Below, piece after piece: positions 7,653 through 16,733 of a DNA stretch of 64,000 nt (position 1 is the first letter of the stretch; every line of letters starts with the position of its first letter). A program made the translations under genes and the position numbers. Location: the NCBI GenBank assembly GCA_049115955.1, contig JAGDZJ010000015.1, forward strand, positions 62,001 through 126,000. The letters run 5' to 3'. Source of the stretch: Salinispirillum sp049115955. Its GTDB lineage: Bacteria; Pseudomonadota; Gammaproteobacteria; Pseudomonadales; Natronospirillaceae. Under the pieces are notes generated by a model. That model worked only from the letters and a program-made list of their open reading frames with translations, was not told the DNA's origin and made no database searches.

Positions 7653-9893
7653 TCAATGCGCTTTGGTCGCCACTCGCCGTGCCTCGGCAATATTGGGTAG
7701 TTTCTCAATCTGACTCAACACCTTGCCCAGACGCTCCAAACCGTCGATTTCGACGGTTAGGCGAATCTTCGCCATGCTCGCGCCCTTATCGGACAGCGTA
7801 TTGGCAGCAATGACGTTCACTTGGGCATTGGCCAAGACGACCATGATATCGCGCAGCAAGCCGGTACGGTCGTAGGCCTGAATCTCAACATCCACGGGGT
7901 ACGCATGGCTGACTTGATGGCCCCAGCTCACTTCAATGATACGTTCAGGTTCAGTAGAGCGCAGTTGCAAGAGGTTCACGCAGTCTTCCCGGTGAATCGA
8001 CACACCCCGGCCAACCGTAATGTAACCCACAATGGAATCGCCGGGCACCGGCTTGCAACAGCCTGCCATGGTGGTCAGCAGGTTGCCGACACCGAGTATG
8101 TTCAGGTCGTCGTCCACCGGCCCGTGTTGTTTGCTCGGGCTGATCGGCACATTAGTCAATTCTGGCGCGGGGCGTTGCTGACGCTCAAGCGCATGCACAA
8201 CCTGCATCAGTTTTACATCACCAGCTCCGATGGCGGCGAACAGGTCTTCGGCGGTGGTGAGGTTCAGTAATTTCGATAACTCGCCAAAGTCAGGTACTTC
8301 CAAAGCAAAGCGTTTGATCTCGCGCTGCAAGGCCTGTTTACCATCGGCAACGTTCTGCTCGCGATCCTGCGCTTTGAACCACGCGGCGATTTTCGCCCGC
8401 GCCCGTGACGAGGTGACATAGTGCAGGTCCGGGTTTAGCCAATCGCGGCTGGGGTGCGAATTCGCGCCGGTCAACACCTCGACCTGATCACCAATCTGCA
8501 GGCTGTGCGTCAAGGGCACCATACGACCGTTCACTTTCGCCCCGCGACAGGCATGGCCGATCTCGGTGTGCACGCGATAAGCAAAATCGATCGGCGTGGA
8601 GCCCGCGGGCATATCAACAATGTGGCCTTCTGGAGTCAGCACATAGATACGGTCGTTGGTGACCTCGTGGCTGACGTCATCGTGCTGGTTTTCATCCACC
8701 AACTCGTCATGCCATTCCAAGACTTGGCGCAACCACGCCATTTTTTCTTCATAACCGTGGCTGGCCGGTTTGACATCGGTGCCTTTGTAACGCCAATGCG
8801 CGCACACACCTAATTCGGCGTCGTCGTGCATTTGGAAGGTGCGTATTTGCACTTCCACCACCTTGCCTTCGGGACCAATAACGGCGGTATGCAATGACTG
8901 GTAACCATTGGGTTTGGGCGAGGCGATGTAGTCGTCAAATTCTTTCGGAATGTTACGCCATGTAGAGTGCACAATACCCAGCACGCTGTAGCAGTCCCGC
9001 ACTTCGGGCACTAAAATACGCACAGCGCGAATGTCATAGACTTGCGAAAAGCTGATGTTCTTGCGCTGCATTTTGCGCCAGATGGAGTAAATGTGTTTTA
9101 CCCGCCCGTCGACTTGGCCATTAATACTGGCCTCAGTGAGTTTGTCGTTCAGCGCCACGATGACGTCACGAATGTAACGTTCGCGGTCTAACCGACGCTC
9201 GTCGAGCAATTTGGCGATTTTCTTGTAATCGGTAGGGTAGAGATAGCGGAACGAGAGGTCTTCCAGTTCCCATTTCACATGCCCAACACCGAGGCGGTGC
9301 GCCAATGGGGCATAAATATCGAAGACTTCGCGTGCCACCTGATAGCGCTTCGATGCGGCCACGTCTTTCACGGCACGAATGGCACAGGTACGTTCGGCGA
9401 TTTTGATCAATGCGACACGCACATCGTTGATCATGGCGACCAACATCTTACGCACGTTTTCGGCTTGCGAGCCGGTTTGACCTAGGACGGTTTTATTGCT
9501 GCCTTTGTGCTTTTGGTGGATGGCTGCCATGCGCAGCACACCTTCCACCAGCTTGCCGACGGTCGGGCCAAACTGGTCACGCACGGTTTCCAGCGCCAGC
9601 TTACCTTCGCGCACACTGCGGTAGAGAATAGCGGCTTCGAGGGTTTCTTGGTCCATCTTGAGGTCAGCCAAGATTTCCGCCATTTCCAAGCCGGTGCGAA
9701 AACTGCTGTGCCCGTCGGCCCAGACATTTTCTGAGGCGATGGCCTCTTCTTCCGCTCGTTTCGAGATGCGACAGGCACGCAGCAGTTCATCTTCATCGAT
9801 GACCAGCGTTTTAGCGTGCATACGTTGCATCCACGCATCGAGATTTACGGTTCCATCCATGGAAATGGGTTGGTCGTCCCGTACTTTGACCAT
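7653..9893 (-). CDS. relA: GTP pyrophosphokinase RelA, (p)ppGpp synthetase I
   Basis: 746 aa, normal for RelA. Makes pppGpp from ATP and GTP on stalled ribosomes. Order: a degenerate HD domain (about 40-200; no HD metal pair, with ILADLKMDQETLEAAILYRS where SpoT has HD residues, so hydrolase-dead), the synthetase domain (SPKPNGYQSLHTAVIG and VEVQIRT), TGS (RIYVLTPEGHIVDMP), the zinc-finger/RIS part (CCKPVPGDSIVGYITVGRGV) and a C-terminal ACT domain (DRTGLLRDIMVVL). The start MVKVRDDQP is chosen over an ATG 81 bases upstream for its GAGGTCAGG site and match to E. coli MVAVR. The rlmD gene, often between relA and cysM, is absent. Confidence 0.96.
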   Translation of the reverse strand: MVKVRDDQPISMDGTVNLDAWMQRMHAKTLVIDEDELLRACRISKRAEEEAIASENVWADGHSSFRTGLEMAEILADLKMDQETLEAAILYRSVREGKLALETVRDQFGPTVGKLVEGVLRMAAIHQKHKGSNKTVLGQTGSQAENVRKMLVAMINDVRVALIKIAERTCAIRAVKDVAASKRYQVAREVFDIYAPLAHRLGVGHVKWELEDLSFRYLYPTDYKKIAKLLDERRLDRERYIRDVIVALNDKLTEASINGQVDGRVKHIYSIWRKMQRKNISFSQVYDIRAVRILVPEVRDCYSVLGIVHSTWRNIPKEFDDYIASPKPNGYQSLHTAVIGPEGKVVEVQIRTFQMHDDAELGVCAHWRYKGTDVKPASHGYEEKMAWLRQVLEWHDELVDENQHDDVSHEVTNDRIYVLTPEGHIVDMPAGSTPIDFAYRVHTEIGHACRGAKVNGRMVPLTHSLQIGDQVEVLTGANSHPSRDWLNPDLHYVTSSRARAKIAAWFKAQDREQNVADGKQALQREIKRFALEVPDFGELSKLLNLTTAEDLFAAIGAGDVKLMQVVHALERQQRPAPELTNVPISPSKQHGPVDDDLNILGVGNLLTTMAGCCKPVPGDSIVGYITVGRGVSIHREDCVNLLQLRSTEPERIIEVSWGHQVSHAYPVDVEIQAYDRTGLLRDIMVVLANAQVNVIAANTLSDKGASMAKIRLTVEIDGLERLGKVLSQIEKLPNIAEARRVATKAH

Positions 9894-10027
9894 GTACCTG
9901 ACCTCACTGCCTTGCGTACTTCGGGAAGCAACATACGCCTGTTGTGCGCATATTTCAAATGAATAGACGCACAATGGACAATGCGTTAAGCGACCACGGG
10001 TACACCGTGCTCATCACGCCAAATGCA

Positions 10028-10939
10028 CTACGCTTCTGGATTAAAAACCCCGGTGGATAAGTAGCGGTCACCGCGGTCGCAGATAATGGCAACGATCACC
10101 GCGTTTTCCAATTGTTGCGACAGTTTTAACGCTGCGGCGATACTGCCACCGGACGACACGCCGGAAAATATACCTTCTTCACTGGCCAAGCGACGCATGG
10201 TGTCTTCTGCTTCAGTCTGAGTCACATCCAACACTTGGTCGACCCGGCTACGCTCAAAAATAGTCGGCAAATACTCCGCTGGCCAGCGTCGAATCCCGGG
10301 AATCTGCGAGCCATCTGCAGGTTGCAAACCAATGATCTGCACGTTGGGGTTCTGCTCTTTCAAATAGCGCGAGGTACCCATAATGGTGCCCGTGGTACCC
10401 ATGGCACTGACGAAGTGCGTCACCGTACCCTGAGTCTGCTGCCAGATCTCTGGCCCGGTGCCGCGATAGTGCGCTAAAGGGTTATCGAAATTACCAAATT
10501 GGTTCAAAACAATGCCTTCCCCACGCTCGGCCATGGCCAACGCCAAATCACGTGCACCTTCCATGCCTTCTTGCTGACTGACGGTCACTAATTCAGCACC
10601 GTAGGCCGCCATGGAGGCTTTGCGTTCCAAGCTCATGTTGTCGGGCATGATGAGACGCATGCGATAGCCTTTGATGGCCGCAGCCATGGCCAAGGCAATA
10701 CCGGTATTACCACTGGTTGCTTCGATTAAACGGTCTCCGGGTTTGATGTCGCCGCGTTTTTCAGCCTCCACGATCATCGACAACGCGGGTCGGTCTTTCA
10801 CTGACCCTGCCGGGTTATTGCCCTCCAGCTTCGCCAGCACAACGTTACTGGTATCACCCGGCAAACGCTGCAAGCGCACCAACGGGGTGTTACCAATAAA
10901 ATCTTCAATGGTCGGAAAGCGAATGTCTTGTGTGCGCAT
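10028..10939 (-). CDS. cysM: Cysteine synthase B
   Basis: 303 aa. PLP enzyme that makes cysteine from O-acetylserine and sulfide or thiosulfate. IGNTPLVRL opens the protein; the PLP lysine is in NNPAGSVKDRPALSM (about residue 48), followed by the phosphate loop EATSGNTGIALAM and GTTGTIMGTSRYL. The pattern NNPAGSVKDR, with the short length, fits CysM better than CysK. The gene is divergent from barA and upstream of relA on the same strand, 134 bases apart, an arrangement also seen in Pseudomonas. Confidence 0.95.
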   Translation of the reverse strand: MRTQDIRFPTIEDFIGNTPLVRLQRLPGDTSNVVLAKLEGNNPAGSVKDRPALSMIVEAEKRGDIKPGDRLIEATSGNTGIALAMAAAIKGYRMRLIMPDNMSLERKASMAAYGAELVTVSQQEGMEGARDLALAMAERGEGIVLNQFGNFDNPLAHYRGTGPEIWQQTQGTVTHFVSAMGTTGTIMGTSRYLKEQNPNVQIIGLQPADGSQIPGIRRWPAEYLPTIFERSRVDQVLDVTQTEAEDTMRRLASEEGIFSGVSSGGSIAAALKLSQQLENAVIVAIICDRGDRYLSTGVFNPEA

Positions 10940-11087
10940 GCAAGCCTCGGAGTTGCGTTGTACTGAGGGGTCAGTATAACCGCTGGCGCACAGGGTCGTT
11001 AAGGCCTGAGAGGAATTAGCTTATGCGTTGACGGTGTGTCGGCAGCGCATTAGGCTAGCGCTACTGCCGGTCTTTCGGAAATCGCCC

Positions 11088-13874
11088 ATGCGTTCCAGTT
11101 TGTCACGTCGCCTGCTCCAACTTGCTCTGGTGCCTGCATTGGTGTTTGCGCTGCTTATCACTGCTTTCTTTGCCGCCTCGCAGATTTGGCGCGCCAACGA
11201 CAACTTCGATCAGCAAATTGATGCCTTCACGCGTGCCGCATTGCCTACCGTTGAAGCAGGGCTTGTTTTGACCGATTCGGTGTTCCTACAACAAGCCGCC
11301 CAGGACCTGCTGAATGCACCCTATGTGCGCTCGGTTCGCGTCATCAACCCGCAAGGTGCGGTGATCATTGAGCAAGGCGCAGACACGCCTTTACCCCTCG
11401 TAGCCAACCCGTCTTTGGGGCAACATCGACATGAGGCCGAGGAATGGGTGCGGCTGGAATATCCGGTGGTCGCCGACACCATGCGGCATCGCCTCGAGGC
11501 CGACACGCCAACCATGCTGGGGTGGTTGGTGGTGGATTATTCGGTAAACGATTTATCGCTGCAGAATTATCGCTTGATCGCACTGGGTGTGGTCATTGCG
11601 CTGGCCGGACTCGCCGTGATCTGGCTGTTGGCTCTGCGCTTGATCCAACCGATCATTCAACCCTTTCACCAAACCATTGATACCATTCGCGCCATTAAAG
11701 ACGGCCACTACAGCGAGCGGGTGCACCTTGCCACCAGCGGGGAACTGCGCCAACTCGGCGAGGGCGTGAACGCCATGGCGGATTCCTTGCAAAACGCCCA
11801 TCGTGACATGCAACAGAGCGTGGATCAAGCCACGCAAGACTTGCATCAAACCCTAGAAGCGCTGGAAATACAAAACATCCAGCTCAGTAATGCCCGTCGC
11901 CAAGCGCAAGAAGCCAGTGAAGCCAAAACGCAGTTCTTAGCCAATATGAGTCATGAAATCCGCACACCGCTGAACGGCGTGCTGGGTTTTGCGCGGTTAC
12001 TGAATAAGACCGAGCTGTCAGCCAAGCAACGAGATTATCTGCACACTATCCAGCGTTCGTCCGAAGGTCTGATGACCATCATCAATGACATTCTAGACTT
12101 CTTAAAACTGGAGTCCGGCAAGCTCGAACTGGAACGTCGCCGCATGAACCTGCGCGAGGTGATCGAAGATGTGATGGATCTGCTGGGCCCAATGGCACAA
12201 GACAAAGACTTGGAGCTGGTGACCATCATCTACGAAGATGTGCCCTTGCAAACGCTCGGCGACCCACTGCGTCTGCGCCAAGTACTAACCAATCTGGTCA
12301 GCAACGCCATCAAATTCACCGCCACCGGACACGTCGCGGTGCGCCTGATGCTGGAGAACGCTGATGAGCAATCAGTAAAGGTGCGGGTGAGTGTGTCTGA
12401 CACCGGCCCCGGACTAACGCGTGACCAGCAAAAAAGGCTGTTCAATGCGTTCAGCCAGGCTGACGCCTCTACGTCGCGCAAGTTTGGCGGCACCGGACTG
12501 GGCCTGGTGATCTGCCAACGCCTTATTGAACAAATGCGCGGGCACATTGGCGTCGAGAGCGTTCACGGTGAAGGATCTACGTTTTGGTTCACGCTGGATC
12601 TCGACACAGACAAAGACGGCAAAGAAGAGCCCAATGTCTCGCACTTGGCCGGCAGCCATGTGCTGGTCTTTGAACAACACGAGTTAACGCGCACCGCCTT
12701 GTCACACCGGCTCGAACAGTGGGGCATGGTGATGCACGATCTGACCGCAATACCTTTGGAGCAGGCCCTGCAGTCCAGTGAGCAACGCCAACGACTTGCC
12801 ATTTTGACCTGCAGTGAACACGACGCCTCTGTCCTGACTCAGATGATGGCCACCTGTCACCGACACGATATCCCCGTGCTGTTGTTGACCCGCCACAATG
12901 AACATCAGCAGCATTTGATGCATTTGGAAACCAAGGCCGATGCGCAAGCCGCGAAGCCACTGCGCCACAGCAGGTTATTGGCGCTTTGCGGTCAGTTGCT
13001 TGGAGCCTCTGATCCGGCAAGCCTAGTCACTCAACCACCACCAGGACTGCCCAACATACTGTTGGTGGACGACAACGCCACCAATCGCAAGCTGCTCACG
13101 AGCCTGTTAGCGGATTACGGCGTTGTACCGGCAGAAGCCGAAAATGGCAGTGAGGCCATGGCGCAAATCAGCCAACAGTCGTTTGATTTGGTATTTATGG
13201 ACATACAAATGCCCGTGATGGATGGTCTGACCGCTACTCGCGAGATCCGGCGCCACGAGGGTGCCGATGAACACCTACCGGTGATTGCTCTGACCGCGCA
13301 TGCCTTACCAGAAGAACAAGAAGAACTTATGCGCTCGGGTTTTGACGACTACATCACCAAACCCATTGACGAAGAACAACTGCTTATGGCCGTACACCGC
13401 TGGACTGGCGCTCGTCTAACGTCCGAACTGACACCACGAGCACTGCCAGCGGCCGCTGTTACGACTGAGCAAAAAGCCGCCGAGCCCAAGAATAATGAAG
13501 TGCCTGATACCTCCCCGGTGAATCTACCGCAAGCCTTGCAACGCGCGGGTCACAAAGTCGAATTGGCCAAGGATATGTTTCGGGGGTTGCTGACACAGAT
13601 TGCTGCCGACAAGCACAGTTTGCTGCAACTGCATGAAGAAAAGTCACACGATGCGCTGTTGGAACAAGTGCATGCCCTGCATGGCGTAACACGTTATTGC
13701 GGTACGCCTATATTGGAAAAAACCGTGCACGACCTTGAGCTGAAGCTAAAGCGCACGGAATGCACGAAAGTACCTGCTGCGCTGAATGACCTTGTAGATG
13801 CGATGACAGAGTTAGAATTATGGAGCCAAGAAAACGACTGGGAGCAGTTGCTGGAACAGGCTTCGACGCGTTAA
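11088..13874 (+). CDS. barA: Hybrid sensor histidine kinase BarA/GacS
   Basis: 928 aa. Membrane sensor of the GacS/GacA (BarA/UvrY) pathway, which drives CsrA-antagonist sRNAs. Order: TM1 (about 10-32), periplasmic part, TM2 (about 160-185), HAMP, HisKA with phospho-His 289 (FLANMSHEIRTPLNG), HATPase (NLVSNAIKF, GTGLGLVI), a degenerate first receiver (no phosphoacceptor Asp: AILTCSEHD), a functional receiver (ILLVDDNATN; Asp705 in FMDIQMPVMDG) and a C-terminal HPt with His862 (VHALHGVTRYCG). The ATG at 11088 is preceded by CGGAAA and begins just before TM1; an upstream ATG at 11028 would add 20 residues. Divergent from cysM as in Pseudomonas relatives. Confidence 0.94.
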   Translation: MRSSLSRRLLQLALVPALVFALLITAFFAASQIWRANDNFDQQIDAFTRAALPTVEAGLVLTDSVFLQQAAQDLLNAPYVRSVRVINPQGAVIIEQGADTPLPLVANPSLGQHRHEAEEWVRLEYPVVADTMRHRLEADTPTMLGWLVVDYSVNDLSLQNYRLIALGVVIALAGLAVIWLLALRLIQPIIQPFHQTIDTIRAIKDGHYSERVHLATSGELRQLGEGVNAMADSLQNAHRDMQQSVDQATQDLHQTLEALEIQNIQLSNARRQAQEASEAKTQFLANMSHEIRTPLNGVLGFARLLNKTELSAKQRDYLHTIQRSSEGLMTIINDILDFLKLESGKLELERRRMNLREVIEDVMDLLGPMAQDKDLELVTIIYEDVPLQTLGDPLRLRQVLTNLVSNAIKFTATGHVAVRLMLENADEQSVKVRVSVSDTGPGLTRDQQKRLFNAFSQADASTSRKFGGTGLGLVICQRLIEQMRGHIGVESVHGEGSTFWFTLDLDTDKDGKEEPNVSHLAGSHVLVFEQHELTRTALSHRLEQWGMVMHDLTAIPLEQALQSSEQRQRLAILTCSEHDASVLTQMMATCHRHDIPVLLLTRHNEHQQHLMHLETKADAQAAKPLRHSRLLALCGQLLGASDPASLVTQPPPGLPNILLVDDNATNRKLLTSLLADYGVVPAEAENGSEAMAQISQQSFDLVFMDIQMPVMDGLTATREIRRHEGADEHLPVIALTAHALPEEQEELMRSGFDDYITKPIDEEQLLMAVHRWTGARLTSELTPRALPAAAVTTEQKAAEPKNNEVPDTSPVNLPQALQRAGHKVELAKDMFRGLLTQIAADKHSLLQLHEEKSHDALLEQVHALHGVTRYCGTPILEKTVHDLELKLKRTECTKVPAALNDLVDAMTELELWSQENDWEQLLEQASTR

Positions 13875-13909
13875 GAGGACTGCAACTGGCCGAACATTCG
13901 CGCAGTGAG

Positions 13910-13965
13910 CTGTGCTCTGATCACAAAAGCGCTACGCTCCGATCAAAACAAAACGCTGCGCTCCT
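13910..13965. repeat. Short degenerate tandem repeat between convergent barA and acpS
   Basis: Two and a half units of 22-24 bases: CTGTGCTCTGATCACAAAAG, CTACGCTCCGATCAAAACAA and CTGCGCTCCT at their starts. The repeat ends in the acpS stop codon. The complement of the last unit, GAGCGCAGCGTTTT, resembles a 14-mer at two other convergent gene ends in this window. Confidence 0.5.
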
Positions 13966-14341
13966 AGGCACTCAACACCACGAACGCCACCGCATATTCT
14001 GCTTCATCTGACAGCGTTAACCAGCACGTAGCACCACCCAGCGCCTGCAGGCGCTCAGCAGCACCTGATGTACAGGTCAGCACTGGTTTACCGAGGTCAT
14101 CGTTGTGCACCTCGAAACTTTGAAAATTCACGGCACCACGAATACCGGTACCTAAGGCCTTAGCCGCTGCCTCTTTGGCTGCCCAACGCTTGGCCAAAAA
14201 CCGCCCTTGATCGCTGTGGGTTTTATACATTTCCTGTTCAGCAGGCGTCAAAATCCGTTTCACCATACGTTCGCCGTGACGATGCAATACATCCGTGATG
14301 CGCGCCACGCGCACGATGTCCGTACCAATACCGACGATCAT
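13964..14341 (-). CDS. acpS: Holo-[acyl-carrier-protein] synthase
   Basis: 125 aa. Transfers 4'-phosphopantetheine from CoA to apo-ACP. The opening MIVGIGTDIVRVARI carries the Mg-binding Asp, and FLAKRWAAKEAAAKALGTGI is the second conserved motif with its Glu. Length is standard. The ATG lies 5 bases after the recO stop codon, so it is translated with the recO-era-rnc chain. In E. coli pdxJ sits between recO and acpS; here it does not. Confidence 0.96.
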   Translation of the reverse strand: MIVGIGTDIVRVARITDVLHRHGERMVKRILTPAEQEMYKTHSDQGRFLAKRWAAKEAAAKALGTGIRGAVNFQSFEVHNDDLGKPVLTCTSGAAERLQALGGATCWLTLSDEAEYAVAFVVLSA

Positions 14342-14346
14342 GAGGT

Positions 14347-15051
14347 TCAGGTTCCTTGCGGTGTGTGAATGGGTTGCGCCAGCGGCTGCAAGTAACGCCG
14401 TGACAGCAGCTCTCGCTCGCCTAATTGCAATGCCAAAGCGCGGCGAAAAAGCTGTTTGGCCGCTCGACGGGTGGACGCCATACTGTAGTCGTTTTGAGCG
14501 ATCAGCGCCAAATCCGCTCCGCTGAACATGTCGGGTGTTACATCGCCTACACTCGGAACAAAGCCATTCTGATCGTCAAACCGATAGTATTGCTCCGGCA
14601 GTAAGCGCTCGCCGTCCTGATCGCACGTGAACTCGATGCCAAAGCCGAGCTGCTCCAGCAATCGCCGCTCAAAAAAACGCAGCAACGGTTCCGCCGATTC
14701 CCCCGCTTCCATGCGCCGCAAGGTCGCGTAATAGGTACCAAACAAAGCCTCCGCGGGCACCCAACGCGGCAGGAGAATACCCAAGAGTTCGTTCAAATAC
14801 AGTGCAAGATAAAGCGATTGGCCCTTCAACCGCAGCACTTTTCCGGCCAAATCGACAGAACGAATGGTTGCCCAATCACCACTGGCTTGCCACTCAATAT
14901 GATAGGGTTGATACAGGTGCAGGGCGTCGTTAACACGCGAGGTGGCGACGATTTGCCCATGGCTGGGCACAAATAAACGCACCAACGAGCTGCTTTCCCG
15001 ATAAGGGGTCCGGTGCAGCACAAAGGCATTCACCGGCGGCAACCCAATCAT
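14347..15051 (-). CDS. recO: DNA repair protein RecO
   Basis: 234 aa, the usual size. Mediator of RecFOR loading of RecA on SSB-coated gaps. N-terminal OB fold (AFVLHRTPYRESSSLVRLFVPSHG), then a helical domain with LLRFFERRLLEQLGFG. The ATG overlaps the era stop codon (TAATG), implying translational coupling; acpS follows directly. Assignment rests on both sequence and the conserved era-recO order. Confidence 0.93.
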   Translation of the reverse strand: MIGLPPVNAFVLHRTPYRESSSLVRLFVPSHGQIVATSRVNDALHLYQPYHIEWQASGDWATIRSVDLAGKVLRLKGQSLYLALYLNELLGILLPRWVPAEALFGTYYATLRRMEAGESAEPLLRFFERRLLEQLGFGIEFTCDQDGERLLPEQYYRFDDQNGFVPSVGDVTPDMFSGADLALIAQNDYSMASTRRAAKQLFRRALALQLGERELLSRRYLQPLAQPIHTPQGT

Positions 15052-15956
15052 TAGTCGCGGTATCCCAGGCTACGCAACGCACGCTCGTCGTCCGACCAAC
15101 CCGACTTCACCTTAACCCACAGATTCAACATCACTTTGGTATCCAGCAACAGTTCGAGGTCTTTTCGGGCATCGGTCCCAATGCGTTTGAGTTTTTCACC
15201 CTTTTCGCCAATGACGATCTTCTTCTGCCCTTCCCGCTCTACAAGGATCAGAGCATGAATGTGCAATACACGGTCTTGAAACCCGAAATCCTCAATCTCC
15301 ACCGTTAACTCATACGGCAGTTCTTCACCGAGATTGCGCATCAACTTCTCGCGCACAATCTCAGCGGCAAGAAAACGTTCGCTGCGGTCGGTAATCTGAT
15401 CTTCTGGAAAGAAGTGCAGATTCTTTGGCATGTGCTCCAGCAGATATTGCTTCAGATCGTCGACTTTACGGCCTTTCAACGCCGATATAGCGAATATCGC
15501 CACAAAGTCACGACGCTCACTCAACTTCTGAATATGCGGCAGCAGGCTGTTCTTGTCTTCGACTTGGTCTACTTTATTCACGACCAATGCCACCGGCACC
15601 TTGACCCGCTCCAAATGGCTCAGCACAAGGTCATCTTCCGCTGTCCACTGCGTGCGCTCGACAATAAAAAGCACCAAATCGACATCTTGCAGGGCCGTCA
15701 GTGCAGAACGGTTCATGTACTGATTGATGGCTTTAGGGGCATTTTGGTGAATACCGGGGGTATCGACGAAGATAACCTGCGTTTTGTCTTCGGTCATGAT
15801 ACCCAGCAAACTGTGCCGAGTGGTTTGCGGTTTACGTGAGGTGATGCTGATCTTTTGACCCAACAAGTGATTCATCAACGTCGATTTGCCGACGTTCGGA
15901 CGCCCGACAATGGCGACGTAGCCACACGTTGTGTCCAGTTCAAATTCGGTTGTCAT
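15051..15956 (-). CDS. era: GTPase Era
   Basis: 301 aa. Essential GTPase that binds 16S rRNA 3' end and assists 30S maturation. G1 motif GRPNVGKSTLMNH (residues 18-30), switch/G2 SRKPQTTRH, G3 DTPG, G4 NKVD, then a C-terminal KH domain with IVIGEKGEKLKRIGTDAR. It overlaps rnc by ATGA at 15953-15956 and recO by one base, so rnc, era and recO form a tight operon. Confidence 0.97.
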   Translation of the reverse strand: MTTEFELDTTCGYVAIVGRPNVGKSTLMNHLLGQKISITSRKPQTTRHSLLGIMTEDKTQVIFVDTPGIHQNAPKAINQYMNRSALTALQDVDLVLFIVERTQWTAEDDLVLSHLERVKVPVALVVNKVDQVEDKNSLLPHIQKLSERRDFVAIFAISALKGRKVDDLKQYLLEHMPKNLHFFPEDQITDRSERFLAAEIVREKLMRNLGEELPYELTVEIEDFGFQDRVLHIHALILVEREGQKKIVIGEKGEKLKRIGTDARKDLELLLDTKVMLNLWVKVKSGWSDDERALRSLGYRD

Positions 15957-16636
15957 ATTTTCTGACCCAACGCCTTCAGGGCCGCGCGAGCGGCGGTTTG
16001 TTCAGCGCCACGACGACTGCTGTCCGTGGCCTCGTTAGGCGCTGGCAACAGTGTCGTTGTACATCGCACCACGAACTTTTGATCGTGCGCCTGCCCGGTA
16101 ACGGCCACTACCTCATAGACCGGCAAGGGTTCATTCTGGCTCTGTAGATATTCTTGCAAGCGTGTTTTGGGATCCTTTAAAACGAGATCAGGATCCATTT
16201 GCTCTAAACGGTCATCCCACCACGCCAGCACTTTTTTCTGTGCAGTTGCCATGTCAGCGTCCAGAGAGATAGCCCCAATTAAGGCTTCTACGGTATCTGC
16301 CAGGATCGACGCCCGCTGATGCCCGCCACTCTTCATTTCACCCACACCCAATTTAAGAAACGGGCCCAAATCAAATTCGCGCGCCAGTTCGGCCAGCGTA
16401 TCACCTTTCACCATCGCCGCTCGGAAGCGACTCAGCTCGCCTTCATTCGCAGAGGGAAAACGCTCGTACAACACCTGCGCGATCGTACAATTCAGTATAG
16501 CATCGCCCAGAAACTCCAGCCGCTCGTTATTCTTCGCGCCAACACTGCGATGTGTTAATGCCAACTTGAGTAGGGCATTGTCACGAAACTCATAGCCCAA
16601 CCGCTGTTGCAGCCGGACAATATCCTGTTCAAGCAT
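15953..16636 (-). CDS. rnc: Ribonuclease III
   Basis: 227 aa. Cleaves double-stranded RNA in rRNA and mRNA processing. The signature NERLEFLGDAIL is at residues 37-48 with the catalytic Glu and Asp; the second acidic pair lies in DTVEALIGA. A dsRNA-binding domain fills about 150-225 (DPKTRLQEYLQ to AARAALKALG). Sits upstream of era with an ATGA overlap, and 97 bases downstream of lepB. The DUF4845 gene common between lepB and rnc in pseudomonads is missing. Confidence 0.97.
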   Translation of the reverse strand: MLEQDIVRLQQRLGYEFRDNALLKLALTHRSVGAKNNERLEFLGDAILNCTIAQVLYERFPSANEGELSRFRAAMVKGDTLAELAREFDLGPFLKLGVGEMKSGGHQRASILADTVEALIGAISLDADMATAQKKVLAWWDDRLEQMDPDLVLKDPKTRLQEYLQSQNEPLPVYEVVAVTGQAHDQKFVVRCTTTLLPAPNEATDSSRRGAEQTAARAALKALGQKI

Positions 16637-16733
16637 CTAGGGTTGCATCCATCAGTAGGTATATTCTTCCGAAAACGATATGATCACATCAATGTTCGAA
16701 ATGAGGAAAACGCGGCGCGGCATAGTCATATCC

